Positions 53,759 through 63,790 of a stretch of DNA of 64,000 nucleotides are shown in pieces (within the stretch, counting starts at the first letter, position 1; each line of letters opens with the position of its first letter). The stretch is from an uncultured Bacteroidota bacterium (lineage in GTDB: Bacteria; Bacteroidota; Bacteroidia; Chitinophagales; Chitinophagaceae). The translations under genes were made by a program, and so were the position numbers. The notes below the pieces were generated by a model, which was not told where the DNA came from, searched no databases, and worked only from the letters and a program-made list of their open reading frames with translations. The DNA is taken from NCBI GenBank assembly GCA_903839875.1, contig CAIMDZ010000066.1, forward strand, positions 1-64,000, in the 5' to 3' direction.

Positions 53759-53992
53759 ATGCAAGCAAAAGGAATAGAACAGGAGATGAACAACTACTTT
53801 ATGCAACTAAGCCTTGCTGAAAAAAAATCGGTTGTGCAAATGATAAAAACGTTGTTGCAGCGAAGTAAAAAAGAAGCAGCAATGGTGAGCCTGGCAGAAT
53901 ATAATAATGATATTGATGAGGCAATGGCAGAGGTGGCGCGCGGAGAAGGGGTAGCACATGAGGACGTAGTGAAAATGGCAAAGAACTGGTGA
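53759..53992 (+). CDS. Small helical protein, orphan antitoxin-like
   Basis: 77 residues. N-terminal helix MNNYFMQLSLAEKKSVVQMIKTLLQRSK, then a helical acidic C-terminus NNDIDEAMAEVARGEGVAHEDVVKMAKNW, a pattern found in RelB-like antitoxins of this phylum that precede a ParE/RelE toxin. No toxin gene follows here; the next 360 bases contain no ORF of that type. A TATTTTTG -7 box at 53735-53742 precedes it. Family assignment by eye only. Confidence 0.6.
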   Translation: MQAKGIEQEMNNYFMQLSLAEKKSVVQMIKTLLQRSKKEAAMVSLAEYNNDIDEAMAEVARGEGVAHEDVVKMAKNW

Positions 53993-54354
53993 GAAAAGGT
54001 GAGAGCGGGTGCGGGAAGCGAAGAGCGGGATGGCGGGGTTTCTAATGGTAAAACTTCAGTGCCTTGATGTCGGTCTCCGTTACACACAAGGCTATGCAAT
54101 GGAAGACCCGCCGAGGACTTAGGTGCATTTTTCCCATCTGCCCGATAGTAATTTAAGCAAAGAGTGTTGATGAGGAACAACAACAAGGGCGGGCAAGTTT
54201 CGGAAGCGGACGCTTCCTGCATTTCAGGACGAAGTGAGTCTTCGGCCAGTGGATATATAAAAATATTATCTTCAATAAAGCGTTAACCTTAATTAACCGA
54301 AGGATTAACATTATTTTATTTTTTCTTTCATTAATATTGCTGTCCGTTTAAACT
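53993..54354. other. Intergenic region without a gene
   Basis: No ORF, terminator or repeat that I can support. The expected position of a toxin partner for the preceding antitoxin-like protein is empty. Confidence 0.5.
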
Positions 54355-54729
54355 ATGTTAAACACACGTTTATTAATAGTACAGCTTTTGGGCATCTTAT
54401 TGCTTTTATGCGGTTACTTTTTAAGTGACGAGCCTGATAGCTTATCGGTTATGCATTTCGACCCAAACCCGGCATGCCCGTCGGTGTTTACAAAGTCAAC
54501 AAAATCAATACCGAATAGCGCTTCTTTGCATACATCTGTCACCCAGCAAAATAGCAGCGAGCGCAAAACCAACCTTCCAAAACATATTTCTTTTGAGGTA
54601 ATAATGCCAGTCGAAAAAGGTTACCACTTTCACGAAAACATGAATGTTGTTAATACTTATTCTTTGCCCGATGACTATAGTTATTTATTTTATGAGGAAA
54701 TTAATCCTCCACCTCCGAAGTGTTGCTAA
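54355..54729 (+). CDS. Small membrane-anchored protein before the metal efflux operon
   Basis: 124 residues: a hydrophobic segment (LLIVQLLGILLLLCGYFL) then a hydrophilic tail ending in PPPPKCC. Cys, His and Met residues (MHFDPNPACPS, YHFHENMNVV) hint at metal binding, which would suit its place 62 bases ahead of a CzcCBA operon. I recognise no family. Metal-related function is a guess. Confidence 0.6.
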   Translation: MLNTRLLIVQLLGILLLLCGYFLSDEPDSLSVMHFDPNPACPSVFTKSTKSIPNSASLHTSVTQQNSSERKTNLPKHISFEVIMPVEKGYHFHENMNVVNTYSLPDDYSYLFYEEINPPPPKCC

Positions 54730-54791
54730 ACACGATTACCCGCTGCGGGTACATTTTTATTATAGAAATAATCAATTAAATAGTTATTTGC

Positions 54792-56099
54792 ATGCTACAT
54801 AAAAAGCTTGCAAAAAGTATATGCATTTTATGCTGCATTTGCTTTCTGCAGACAAAAATATCCTACGCACAGGACAAAAATACGGTGCCTGCCTCAGACA
54901 CACTGCGACTGGATTTGAAACAGGCGGGAAAAATGTTCCTGGATAATAACCTGCAAATATTAGCACAGAAGTATAGTATTGACAGCGCTAAGGCTACTAT
55001 TATTACGGCAAGGCTGTTTGATAATCCGCAATTCGGACTTGCTACCGGTTTTTATCAACCAACAGCAAGCAGGTTCTTTGATTGGTCGAATGATAACAGG
55101 GAAATAAGTATGCAATTAAGCCAGCTTATTAAGACTGCCGGTAAACGGAACAAAAATATCCAGTTGGCAAAAACAGGGGCTACATTAACGGAATATCAAT
55201 TCTCTGACCTGATTCGCACCCTGGGATTTACCCTCCGAAATGATTTTTACAACATTTATTATTTAGAACAGACTCAAAAGGTTTATGATATCGAGATAAG
55301 CGCTCTGCAAAAGACCAGCGCTGCTTATGCGGAGCAGATAAAAAAAGGGAACGTTTCTGAAATGGACCTGCTGCGTATTCAATCACAGCTATATACATTG
55401 CAGGCCGAACTGGCTACGCTACAAAATAACATAGACGATGTACAAAGCGAATTCAAACTATTGCTCAGATCTAAGGCAGCAATCTATATTGTGCCGTTAG
55501 CGGATATGAAAGAGGACCGGCAATCTGTGCTGAATATACCCTACCAGGCTTTGGTTGACAGCGCTTATCAAAACCGGTATGATCTGAAAATTGCACGTAC
55601 CAATGTTACCTACAACCAGCAAAATCTTGCTTTACAGAAGTCTTTGGCAGTACCCGATATGAATATAAATCTGGGTTACGACCGCCTTGGCAGTTATGTG
55701 AGAGATTACAACAGCATAGGTATTGATTTCCCTCTGCCCTTCTTTAATCGTAACCAGGGAAATATCAAGCAGGCAAAACTGGGTATTAAATCGAGTGAGG
55801 TGCAATTGGAAAGTTTGCAGGACGCTTTGGAAAGCCAGGTAGCAAAAGCGTACCTGGAGGCATTGCGTGCTGAGAAATTGCTCAACTCATTTGATCCGAA
55901 GTTTGAAGAAAATATCAATCACCTGATCGGTGAAGTAACTAAAAACTTCCAGTCGCATAATATCACGCTTCTGGCATTTACTGATTTTTACGATTCTTAT
56001 AAGCAAAATGTTGTGCAGTTGAATAATCTCCGGTTTAACAGGATTAGCCAACTGGAACAACTCAATTTTACAACAGGAACACGAATATTTAATAAATAA
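54792..56099 (+). CDS. czcC: Outer-membrane factor of metal efflux, TolC/CzcC family
   Basis: 435 residues with a signal peptide (CILCCICFLQTKISYAQ). The two-repeat OEP fold is visible: QAGKMFLDNNLQILAQKYSIDSAKATIITARLFDNPQF in repeat 1 and YQALVDSAYQNRYDLKIARTNVTYNQQNLALQK in repeat 2, with long alpha-helical barrel segments. It forms the outer-membrane exit duct for the RND pump encoded downstream. The gene is 12 bases from the next. Confidence 0.92.
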   Translation: MLHKKLAKSICILCCICFLQTKISYAQDKNTVPASDTLRLDLKQAGKMFLDNNLQILAQKYSIDSAKATIITARLFDNPQFGLATGFYQPTASRFFDWSNDNREISMQLSQLIKTAGKRNKNIQLAKTGATLTEYQFSDLIRTLGFTLRNDFYNIYYLEQTQKVYDIEISALQKTSAAYAEQIKKGNVSEMDLLRIQSQLYTLQAELATLQNNIDDVQSEFKLLLRSKAAIYIVPLADMKEDRQSVLNIPYQALVDSAYQNRYDLKIARTNVTYNQQNLALQKSLAVPDMNINLGYDRLGSYVRDYNSIGIDFPLPFFNRNQGNIKQAKLGIKSSEVQLESLQDALESQVAKAYLEALRAEKLLNSFDPKFEENINHLIGEVTKNFQSHNITLLAFTDFYDSYKQNVVQLNNLRFNRISQLEQLNFTTGTRIFNK

Positions 56100-56111
56100 A
56101 CTATTTGCAAT

Positions 56112-57218
56112 ATGCTTTTTCGTCTGATTAAAATAAGTATTTACAGTATGCTGTTATTCTCCGGCATGATTGGTATTTCGTCCTGTGCGTCCAATAAAAC
56201 ATCCGAAGAAGAAAAAAGGAGCGCCTATGAGATACCGGATTCCGTTTTAAAAACACTGGAAATAGACACTGTGAAAATGTCGAACCTCACCAATTCTATT
56301 AAGTTTAACGGGGTAGTTGATTTCAATCCGGATAAGGTCGCAAATATTTTTCCGCTGATCAGCGGAATTGTTCAGGATGTAAGGGTGCAACTGGGTGATT
56401 ATGTAACAACCGGGCAGGTATTAGGGACCGTTAAAAGTTCTGAAGTTGCCAACTATAACGCGACATTGATTAATGCAGAGTCTAATGTAAAACTAAATGC
56501 CAGTCTTCTTGCCCGCCAGGAGGAGCTTGCAAAAAGCGGACTTGCATCACAGGTGGATGTCACCACGGCCAAAGTGAATTATGAACAGGCTTTAGCTGCC
56601 AAAACAGCCGCAGAGAAAATACTTAAGATCAACGGCAATAACCTGAATGGAGAATACCAGATCAAATCGCCCATTAGTGGTTTTATAGTACAAAAGAATA
56701 TTACCAACGGCATGGCGATAAGATCGGATAACGGGGGCAACCTGTTTACTGTCTCAGACCTGAAAGAAGTATGGGTGCAGGCAAATGTGTATGAAGCCAA
56801 TATCAACAGCGTGCATGAAGGTGATGAAGTCGAAGTGACTACGCTGACCGAACCCGATAAGATTTGCAAAGGGAAAATCAATAAGCTGATGAATACCCTT
56901 GACCCTACGAACCGGGTTATGAAAATGCGCGTGGTATTACCCAATCCTGATTATAAACTGAAGCCGCAGATGTTTGCTACCGTAACTGTAAATAATGACC
57001 TTGACCGGCAGGCTATCTCCGTGCCGCTTAGTGCGCTGATATTTGACCACAGCCAGTATTATGTAATTGTGTACAAGGGAAAGAAAGATGTGCAAATAAG
57101 GGCTGTAGAAATTATCAGCACTAATAACAAGACTGCCTTTATCAAAAGTGGTATTGAAACCGGCGAAAAAGTTATTGCCTCTCAGGCTATACTTATTTAT
57201 GGCGCATTGAACAGTTAA
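56112..57218 (+). CDS. czcB: RND periplasmic adaptor, CzcB family
   Basis: 368 residues. The lipobox GISSC indicates a lipid-anchored membrane-fusion protein. The order is the expected one: a barrel-sandwich hybrid half (VVDFNPDKVANIFPLISGIVQDVRVQLGDYVTTGQVLGTV), a coiled-coil hairpin (about 115-190), then beta-barrel and membrane-proximal domains (VWVQANVYEANINSVHEGDEVEV). It connects the inner-membrane pump to the CzcC duct. It lies between czcC and czcA. Confidence 0.93.
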   Translation: MLFRLIKISIYSMLLFSGMIGISSCASNKTSEEEKRSAYEIPDSVLKTLEIDTVKMSNLTNSIKFNGVVDFNPDKVANIFPLISGIVQDVRVQLGDYVTTGQVLGTVKSSEVANYNATLINAESNVKLNASLLARQEELAKSGLASQVDVTTAKVNYEQALAAKTAAEKILKINGNNLNGEYQIKSPISGFIVQKNITNGMAIRSDNGGNLFTVSDLKEVWVQANVYEANINSVHEGDEVEVTTLTEPDKICKGKINKLMNTLDPTNRVMKMRVVLPNPDYKLKPQMFATVTVNNDLDRQAISVPLSALIFDHSQYYVIVYKGKKDVQIRAVEIISTNNKTAFIKSGIETGEKVIASQAILIYGALNS

Positions 57219-57242
57219 AAGCATTTTAAAGAATTTAAAATA

Positions 57243-60200
57243 ATGAACAAGGTTCTTAAAGGCATTATAGGCTTTTCGCTTAAAAACAGGTTTTTCATTT
57301 TATTCTGTGCGCTGATATTGGTTGTGGCCGGTATCATTACGTATAAGAGTATGCCCATCGAAGCTTTCCCGGATGTAACGAATACCGAAATAAGCATCAT
57401 AACCCAATGGCCTGGCCGCAGCGCAGAGGAAGTGGAGAAGTTCATTACGATGCCCATTGAAATAGCAATGAACCCGGTGCAACGCAAAGTAAGCCTGCGC
57501 AGCACCAGTATTTTCGGGCTTTCCTACGTTAAGCTGATATTTGATGATGAAGTAAAAGACCCCGAGGCGCGGCAGCAGGTAATGAATTTATTGCCCAACG
57601 CAACCCTGCCCCCCAATGTGCTGCCTTCTGTGCAGCCACCTACAGGCCCAACCGGTGAGATCTTCCGCTATACATTAGAAAGCGATATGCGCGATGTGCG
57701 CGAACTGAAGACCATCCAGGACTGGGTAGTGGAGCGCCAGTTGAAATCGGTGCCGGGTGTGGGCGATGTGACCAGTTTCGGCGGCAAGACCAAGACATAC
57801 GAGATACAAGTGGACCCCGGGAAACTGACCTCTCTGAATATTACTCCGCTTGATGTGTTTACTGCTGTACAGAAAACCAACATCAACATTGGCGGCGACA
57901 TGATAGTGCAGAACAACCAGGCATTTGTGGTGCGTGGTATAGGCCTGCTAAATGATATCAACGAGATTGGCAACATCGTTATCAACAACACCAATGGTGT
58001 GCCGGTGCTGGTGAAAGATGTGGCGCAGGTGAAGATATCGAACCTGCCGAGGCTGGGCTGGGTAGCGAGGTCGAACGGGCTCATTGATTCGACCGGTAAA
58101 CGGGTAATCACCACCAGGCCGGATGTGGTGGAAGCCATAGTGGTAATGCGCAAAGGCGCCAACCCCACCGAAGTGGTAGATGCTATTAAGGCCAAAGTAG
58201 AGAAACTAAACAACGGCATACTGCCAAGGGACTGCCACATAGTTCCGTACTATGATCGCTCTGACCTGACTGAATATGCGACTCACACTGTGACGCATAA
58301 CCTTGCCGAGGGCATTATACTCCTGACACTGCTGGTGTCGTTGTTTATGTTCAACTGGCGCACCACGCTGATCGTATCTGTCATTATTCCGCTGGCGCTG
58401 CTCTTTGCATTTATCTGCCTGCACATGATGGGTATGTCGGCCAACCTGCTGTCGCTGGGCGCGGTGGACTTTGGTATCATTATAGATGGAGCCGTTGTGA
58501 TGGTGGAGGGCATGTTCGTGATACTCGATCATAAGGCCAAAGGTGTGGGTATGGACCGGTTTAATAAGCTGGCGAAATATGGCATGATCAGGAAAAACGG
58601 CGCCCAGCTGGGCAAGGCTATTTTCTTTGCCAAGCTCATTATCATTACCGGCTTGCTGCCCATATTTGCCTTCCAGAAGGTGGAGGGCAAGATGTTCTCG
58701 CCGCTTGCGTTTACACTCGGCTTTGCGCTGGTGGGTGCGCTGATCACCACGCTTACACTGGTGCCCGTGCTGATCAGCATGCTGCTGAACAAGAATGTGC
58801 GCGAGAAAGAGAATCCTGTGGTACAACATCTGACTACGTTTATGCTGGGTGGCTTCAAAAAGGCATACAGGCATAAGAAGGTCGTTATCCCGGTTTCTAT
58901 TATTATCATGATCGTTGGTTTGTTTTCATTTAAGTTTCTGGGTTCTGAATTTTTACCGGAGCTGAATGAGGGCTCTATCTGGCTGCGTGTGCAAATGCCA
59001 TACAGTATCTCATTGGAGAAATCGGTGGAGGTTTCCACGCAGATCAGGGAGAAGCTGATGACATTTCCGCAGGTGAAGTATGCGGTATCACAGACCGGCA
59101 GGCCGGATGACGGTACCGATGTGGCGGGCTTTTACAACAATGAATTTTCGGTGATGCTATACCCGGAGGCTGACTGGAACCCAAAGATCAGCAAAGAGGA
59201 ACTGATAGACTCGATGAATAAAAAGCTGTCTGTGATACCCGGTGCCGAGCTCAACTTCTCGCAGCCTATCATGGACAATGTGGAAGAGGCGGTATCAGGC
59301 GTTAAGGGATCCATTTGTGTGAAGGTGTATGGCGATTCACTGAATTATATGGAAGACAAGGTGAACGAAGTGTATGAGATACTGCGGGGCGTAAAGGGCA
59401 TCACCGATCTGGGTGTGATACACAATGTAGGGCAACCGGAACTGGACGTGAACCTTGACCAGCAGAAGATGGCTATATATGGCGTAGCTACTGCCGATGC
59501 AAATGCCGTAGTGGGCATGGCCATAGGCGGCCAGGCGGCCGCTATACTGTATGAGGGGGCAAGAACCTTTGATATAAGAATACGGCTACCCGAAGAATTC
59601 AGGAAGACCCCCGATGACATTGGTAACCTGCTGGTGCCCACTCAAGGCGGATCAAAGGTGCCGATAAAAGAGTTGGCTACTATAACACAGAAGACCGGTC
59701 CGTGCCTGATCTTCAGGGATGACAATGAGCGGTATTCGGCGCTGAAATTCTCGGTGCGCGACCGCGATATGGGCAGCACCATTGCCGAGGCGATGAAGAA
59801 GGTGAAAGAAAAAGTGAGCGTGAAGCAGGGGTACAGAATGGCCTGGCAGGGCGACTTTGAAAACCAGCAGCGCGCCACAGGGCGCCTGGCACAGGTAGTG
59901 CCCATAAGCCTGCTGCTCATCTTCCTTTTATTATTCACCATGTTCGGCAACTTTAAGGATGCACTGCTGGTGTTCCTGAATGTACCTTTTGCCATTGTTG
60001 GGGGTATCATAACGCTGATGATAACAGGCACCAACTTCAACATATCGGCGGGCATAGGTTTTATAGCGCTGTTTGGTATCTGCATCCAGAACGGGGTATT
60101 GCTCATCATAGTCTTTAAGCAAAACCTGGAAAAAATAAAGGGTGACGACGCTTCCAACTCACTATACCAGTCTATAAAAATGGGTGTGCTCTCCAAGATC

Positions 60201-60422
60201 CGCCCGGTGTTTATGACCGCTATGATGGCGGCCATAGGCCTGCTGCCCGCAGCAGTATCGCACGGCATAGGCTCCGAAAGCAGCCGCCCCCTGGCCAGGG
60301 TGGTAATAGGTGGTATTCTTTGTGCCATGATCTTCAGCCTCTGGGTATTCCCGCTCATCTACGCCTGGGCGTACAGGAATTTTGATAAGAAGCATATTGA
60401 TAAGAGTGGGGAGCAACCCTAA
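57243..60422 (+). CDS. czcA: RND heavy-metal efflux pump, CzcA family
   Basis: 1059 residues, the full length for the family. TM4 contains LGAVDFGIIIDGAVVMVEG (the proton-relay DFG..ID..VVM.E of heavy-metal efflux RND pumps). Other motifs: MPIEAFPDVTN near residue 38, FGLSYVKLIF, PTGPTGEIFRYTLES and LASLL-type TM helices. It exports divalent or monovalent metal ions (Co/Zn/Cd or Cu/Ag) using the proton gradient. Third gene of the operon. Specificity is not readable from the motif. Confidence 0.94.
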   Translation: MNKVLKGIIGFSLKNRFFILFCALILVVAGIITYKSMPIEAFPDVTNTEISIITQWPGRSAEEVEKFITMPIEIAMNPVQRKVSLRSTSIFGLSYVKLIFDDEVKDPEARQQVMNLLPNATLPPNVLPSVQPPTGPTGEIFRYTLESDMRDVRELKTIQDWVVERQLKSVPGVGDVTSFGGKTKTYEIQVDPGKLTSLNITPLDVFTAVQKTNINIGGDMIVQNNQAFVVRGIGLLNDINEIGNIVINNTNGVPVLVKDVAQVKISNLPRLGWVARSNGLIDSTGKRVITTRPDVVEAIVVMRKGANPTEVVDAIKAKVEKLNNGILPRDCHIVPYYDRSDLTEYATHTVTHNLAEGIILLTLLVSLFMFNWRTTLIVSVIIPLALLFAFICLHMMGMSANLLSLGAVDFGIIIDGAVVMVEGMFVILDHKAKGVGMDRFNKLAKYGMIRKNGAQLGKAIFFAKLIIITGLLPIFAFQKVEGKMFSPLAFTLGFALVGALITTLTLVPVLISMLLNKNVREKENPVVQHLTTFMLGGFKKAYRHKKVVIPVSIIIMIVGLFSFKFLGSEFLPELNEGSIWLRVQMPYSISLEKSVEVSTQIREKLMTFPQVKYAVSQTGRPDDGTDVAGFYNNEFSVMLYPEADWNPKISKEELIDSMNKKLSVIPGAELNFSQPIMDNVEEAVSGVKGSICVKVYGDSLNYMEDKVNEVYEILRGVKGITDLGVIHNVGQPELDVNLDQQKMAIYGVATADANAVVGMAIGGQAAAILYEGARTFDIRIRLPEEFRKTPDDIGNLLVPTQGGSKVPIKELATITQKTGPCLIFRDDNERYSALKFSVRDRDMGSTIAEAMKKVKEKVSVKQGYRMAWQGDFENQQRATGRLAQVVPISLLLIFLLLFTMFGNFKDALLVFLNVPFAIVGGIITLMITGTNFNISAGIGFIALFGICIQNGVLLIIVFKQNLEKIKGDDASNSLYQSIKMGVLSKIRPVFMTAMMAAIGLLPAAVSHGIGSESSRPLARVVIGGILCAMIFSLWVFPLIYAWAYRNFDKKHIDKSGEQP

Positions 60423-60427
60423 ATCCC

Positions 60428-60913
60428 TCCCGCTGAATAAGCGGGACCTTGTTCCGGGGCTTAGCTGGAGCATATAACATTGGGCTTTCTGCCGTTGCTT
60501 AGGGTTATGTATTGTTGAGTTAGCCCAACGGGCTTCCCCATGAACCTGCCTGCCGGCAGGCAGGTAGCCGTGGGTGCCAAACCACGGAAAAACAACAACA
60601 CGGCTCAACCCTAACGGGGTTTTCCGTAGAGTGGGATATGATGAAAGTACTTCACCTTGAAAGATTGTTGTCCCGGCTTGGTAGCAACTATTTGGTTTCA
60701 GTGGCGATAGCACCATTCGGCTGGGGATGGTTATTTAGCTTATAATGCAAATAATCGATCTTCATCGTGTTTCAGAAAGGCTTCCTTGGGTGATAAGGCA
60801 CTATAGTTGACGTGGTCTGGTTTAATATAAACGATATATGAAGATAATACCGGTATATGGGATAACAAATGTTTTTTTTATTTTACTTTTACAGCTAACA
60901 TCGTAAGTTAGCA
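60428..60913. repeat. Intergenic palindromes and dispersed repeat, no gene
   Basis: TCCCGCT-GAATA-AGCGGGA (60428-60446) is a weak hairpin behind czcA. 60544-60565 is a 22-bp perfect palindrome (ACCTGCCTGCC and its reverse complement). The surrounding 60500-60640 contains GAGTTAGCCC / GGCTCAACCC and AACGGGCTTCCCCA / AACGGGGTTTTCCG elements in inverted arrangement, typical dispersed repeats. No ORF is credible. Confidence 0.65.
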
Positions 60914-61393
60914 ATGCAAATACAGTCCGTCTCTTTTCAGAATTACAAGGCATTCTCAACAGAACAGAAAATTGAGATCAAACCGATAACAATATTAATT
61001 GGTAAAAATAGTTCAGGAAAAAGCGCTATTGCAAAACTGTTTACGCTGTTTGAGAATTCGTTAACAAGTGCAATAGATGAGCCACTGCACATATCGAATA
61101 ATGGCGTAAAGTTAGGAGGCGAGTTCAGAGATATAGTATATAATAATGATCCGAAAGGACCTGTTTATTTTTCTATTTCTTTCAATAATGGCCAAACGCT
61201 AAAAGTCGGGATAATTAAGGAAGATGATATCAATCCCACCCTTCGAATTTATTCGTGGCAATACAAGGATTATGATTTGACTTATTCTAACCCAGACAAG
61301 CTGTATATAAATAAAGATGGCACCAAGTTTTCAATTGAATTTATGGGGTTTATTCCAAATTGGCAATTCGGAGATTTTGTAACATTGCGGTAA
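60914..61393 (+). pseudogene. Truncated AAA ATPase (OLD/SMC-like N-terminus)
   Basis: 159 residues: opening MQIQSVSFQNYKAFSTEQKIEIKPITILIGKNSSGKSAIAKLF with a complete Walker A (GKNSSGKSA), then a beta-rich section, ending at LR before the signature, Walker B and D-loop. Full members of this AAA_15/21 family run to 400 or more residues, so the gene has lost its 3' part. Full-length relatives occur in defence systems. No continuation in other frames was seen in the 120 bases downstream. Confidence 0.75.
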
Positions 61394-61520
61394 AAAAATG
61401 AACCGTTGTCAATAGCCGCCTTTTGGAGGTAAATTCTGTATTTTTGTTTTTTTGTACGCTTTGCTTGAATTTACTTCCTGTTAACCTTTCAAAATTAATT
61501 ATATTTTAAATTATCACTAA

Positions 61521-62639
61521 ATGAAGTTATGCATAATAGTGGGCGCAAGGCCTAATTTTATCAAAGCCGCACCATTGGTTACCGCTATTAAAAAATACCA
61601 GAAAAAACATAAAGATCTTTCTTATTTTATTTTGCATACCGGCCAGCATTTCGATATCAATATGTCGGATGTGTTCTTTAATGAAATGAAAATACCCAAG
61701 CCCGACTACCAGCTTGATGTGAAAGATGGCACCACGCACGGCAGGCAAACCGGTGAAATGCTGATGAAAGTGGAAGAAGTGTTAATGAGCGAAAAACCGG
61801 ATATGGTCATTTCAATTGGCGATACCAATTCTACACTGGCGGGTGCGCTGGCTGCAGCAAAACTGAACATACCTATTTCGCACGTAGAAGCGGGTTTGCG
61901 TATGTATAATAAAACACTCGCTGAAGATGTGAACAGAGTAGTGACGGATCATATGTCTACGTTGTGCTTTACACCTTCAGCCGTTGGTACAAAAAACCTG
62001 GCAAAAGAAGGGTTTCCCAAAAGCGCAGTATGGCAGTATGGCGATGTGATGTATGATGCACTGCTGCAGTTTGATAAGATTGCAGAGAAGACAGGCAAGG
62101 TTTTCAAGGAATTCAAACTACAGAAAAAGGAGTTCGTACTGGTCACCATGCACCGTGTTGAAAATACATTCAGCATGGAGCGTGCAAGGTTTATACTGGA
62201 TGCATTGGTGGAGTTGTCGCACGAAATTAAAATAGTATTGCCGTTACATCCCCGTACACGCAACCTGCTTAAAGAGCACAACCTTTTTGATTATTATTCA
62301 GAACATCTGACCATAACGGATCCTATAGGATACCTCGATATGCTGGTACTCGAAAAACATGCAAAGCTGGTGGTTACAGATTCCGGCGGTGTGCAGAAAG
62401 AAGCGTTTTATCAACGAACGCCATGTGTGTTCCTGTTCGACGTTACCACATCCTGGCAGGAACTGGTAGAGTTGGGCTGGATGACAGAGATAGCCCCTAA
62501 ATCGGCAAAGCAGGTGTTTAAAGGATTGCAAAAAGCGCTGCATGCAAAACCCGGCAGAAAAGGTAATCCCTATGGAAAGGGAAATGCAGCCGAGTTGATG
62601 ATTGGAAAAATTATTTCGCATTTGAAAAAAACGAAGTAG
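61521..62639 (+). CDS. wecB: UDP-N-acetylglucosamine 2-epimerase
   Basis: 372 residues. The family motifs are all present: GARPNFIKAAPLV, HTGQHFD, GDTNSTLAGALAAAKLNIPISHVEAGLR, EDVNRVVTDHMS, TMHRVENTF, LPLHPRTR and TDSGGVQKEAF. It interconverts UDP-GlcNAc and UDP-ManNAc in the cytosol for surface polysaccharide. First gene of a sugar cluster continuing to the right edge. A TATTTTTG -7 box lies at 61439-61446. Confidence 0.95.
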   Translation: MKLCIIVGARPNFIKAAPLVTAIKKYQKKHKDLSYFILHTGQHFDINMSDVFFNEMKIPKPDYQLDVKDGTTHGRQTGEMLMKVEEVLMSEKPDMVISIGDTNSTLAGALAAAKLNIPISHVEAGLRMYNKTLAEDVNRVVTDHMSTLCFTPSAVGTKNLAKEGFPKSAVWQYGDVMYDALLQFDKIAEKTGKVFKEFKLQKKEFVLVTMHRVENTFSMERARFILDALVELSHEIKIVLPLHPRTRNLLKEHNLFDYYSEHLTITDPIGYLDMLVLEKHAKLVVTDSGGVQKEAFYQRTPCVFLFDVTTSWQELVELGWMTEIAPKSAKQVFKGLQKALHAKPGRKGNPYGKGNAAELMIGKIISHLKKTK

Positions 62640-62653
62640 ATTCAATATCCATT

Positions 62654-63289
62654 ATGATCAAACAATTTAATACCGCGCTCGTACTTGCACCACACACTGA
62701 TGATGGAGAATTTGGCTGCGGAGGAACAATCAACAGGCTTGTAGAAGAGGGCTGCGAGGTGTACTACGCCGCCTTCTCATCCTGCAGGCAATCGGTGCCG
62801 CCGCAATTTCCGCCGGATATATTGATCACCGAGGTGAAGGCCGCTACACAAGTGCTGGGCATTAAGCCGGAAAACCTTACGATTTTTGATTACGATGTCC
62901 GTATGTTCAGCTATCACCGGCAGGATATATTGGACGATATGCTGAAACTCAAAAAGCAGATCAGGCCCGACCTCGTGTTTATGCCTTCGGTAAATGATGT
63001 GCATCAGGACCACCAGACCATTACCAGCGAAGGTTTGCGGGCATTCAAAGGCACAACCATCTTCTGCTACGAATTGATGTGGAATAACAACAATTTCAAC
63101 ACCGCATGTTTTATAGCATTGGAAGAAAAGCATGTGGTTGCAAAAATTGAAGCAATAAACACTTACGAATCACAAGGCCACAGATCGTATTCCGATACTG
63201 ATTTTTTAAAAGGCCAGGCAAGAGCAAGGGGTGTGCAGTCAGGCAATGATTTTGCTGAAGCTTTTGAAGTTATCCGTTTGTGCCTGTAG
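62654..63289 (+). CDS. PIG-L/LmbE family deacetylase
   Basis: 211 residues. Zinc motif LAPHTDDGEFGCGG (variant of HPDDE) and downstream HQDHQT match the LmbE-like N-acetylglucosaminyl deacetylase fold. It probably deacetylates an N-acetyl sugar, in line with the epimerase before it. It starts 14 bases after wecB. Its terminal hairpin (63296-63325) follows. Confidence 0.9.
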   Translation: MIKQFNTALVLAPHTDDGEFGCGGTINRLVEEGCEVYYAAFSSCRQSVPPQFPPDILITEVKAATQVLGIKPENLTIFDYDVRMFSYHRQDILDDMLKLKKQIRPDLVFMPSVNDVHQDHQTITSEGLRAFKGTTIFCYELMWNNNNFNTACFIALEEKHVVAKIEAINTYESQGHRSYSDTDFLKGQARARGVQSGNDFAEAFEVIRLCL

Positions 63290-63295
63290 GTACAC

Positions 63296-63325
63296 GATGT
63301 GCCACACTTCCGAAGTGTGGCACAT
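63296..63325 (+). repeat. Hairpin between the PIG-L and GNAT genes
   Basis: GATGTGCCACACTTC (63296-63310) is followed by its reverse complement GAAGTGTGGCACATC. A 15-bp arm with a one-base centre and no clear T-run: a dispersed palindrome or a weak terminator inside the cluster. Confidence 0.8.
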
Positions 63326-63340
63326 CTAACTACAAAATAC

Positions 63341-63790
63341 ATGACTATGCTCCAACCCACTGTTGAAATAAAACCACTGACGCCCGAAGTTGTAAAGGAC
63401 AATATTGATGCCCTCATCGAAATGTCCACACAACTTAAAGGTGATTACTGGACACTGGAGCACTACCTGTCCGACATGAATAGAAAGTGGGAGTTGAGTT
63501 GGGCAGTATATACTAATGGTAGACTCTGTGGGTTTATAATAAATTCCGAAAAACCGGAATCGCTGCATGTACACAGGATAGTGATAGCAAAAGAGATGCA
63601 TGGCAAAGGCATTGGTAAATTACTTATCAGCAAAGCGATAGAAGATGCAAAACGCTTGGGAAAGGATGCAGTAACCTTGAAAGCAGAAGCCGATAATCCG
63701 CAGAGTTTAGGCTTTTACAAAGGGTTGAATTTCGAAATCACCGGTGAACAGGGTGACCTGGTATTAATGACCTTAAAAATAGCCCCATGA
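63341..63790 (+). CDS. GNAT-family N-acetyltransferase
   Basis: 149 residues from the Met at 63341 (MTMLQPTVEIKPL); the longer frame from 63299 runs through the hairpin. GNAT core: beta4 LHVHRIVIAKEMHGKGIGKLLISKAIEDAKRLG (the acetyl-CoA loop GKGIGK), then VTLKAEADNPQSLGFYKGLNFE. It would N- or O-acetylate a sugar or amine, such as a deacetylated nucleotide sugar made by the previous gene. Its stop overlaps the next ATG. Confidence 0.88.
   Translation: MTMLQPTVEIKPLTPEVVKDNIDALIEMSTQLKGDYWTLEHYLSDMNRKWELSWAVYTNGRLCGFIINSEKPESLHVHRIVIAKEMHGKGIGKLLISKAIEDAKRLGKDAVTLKAEADNPQSLGFYKGLNFEITGEQGDLVLMTLKIAP

Noticed and set aside
58206-58874. 222-codon minus-strand ORF over czcA
   Set aside because: Shadow of a conserved RND pump; His/Gln-rich composition typical of antisense reading.
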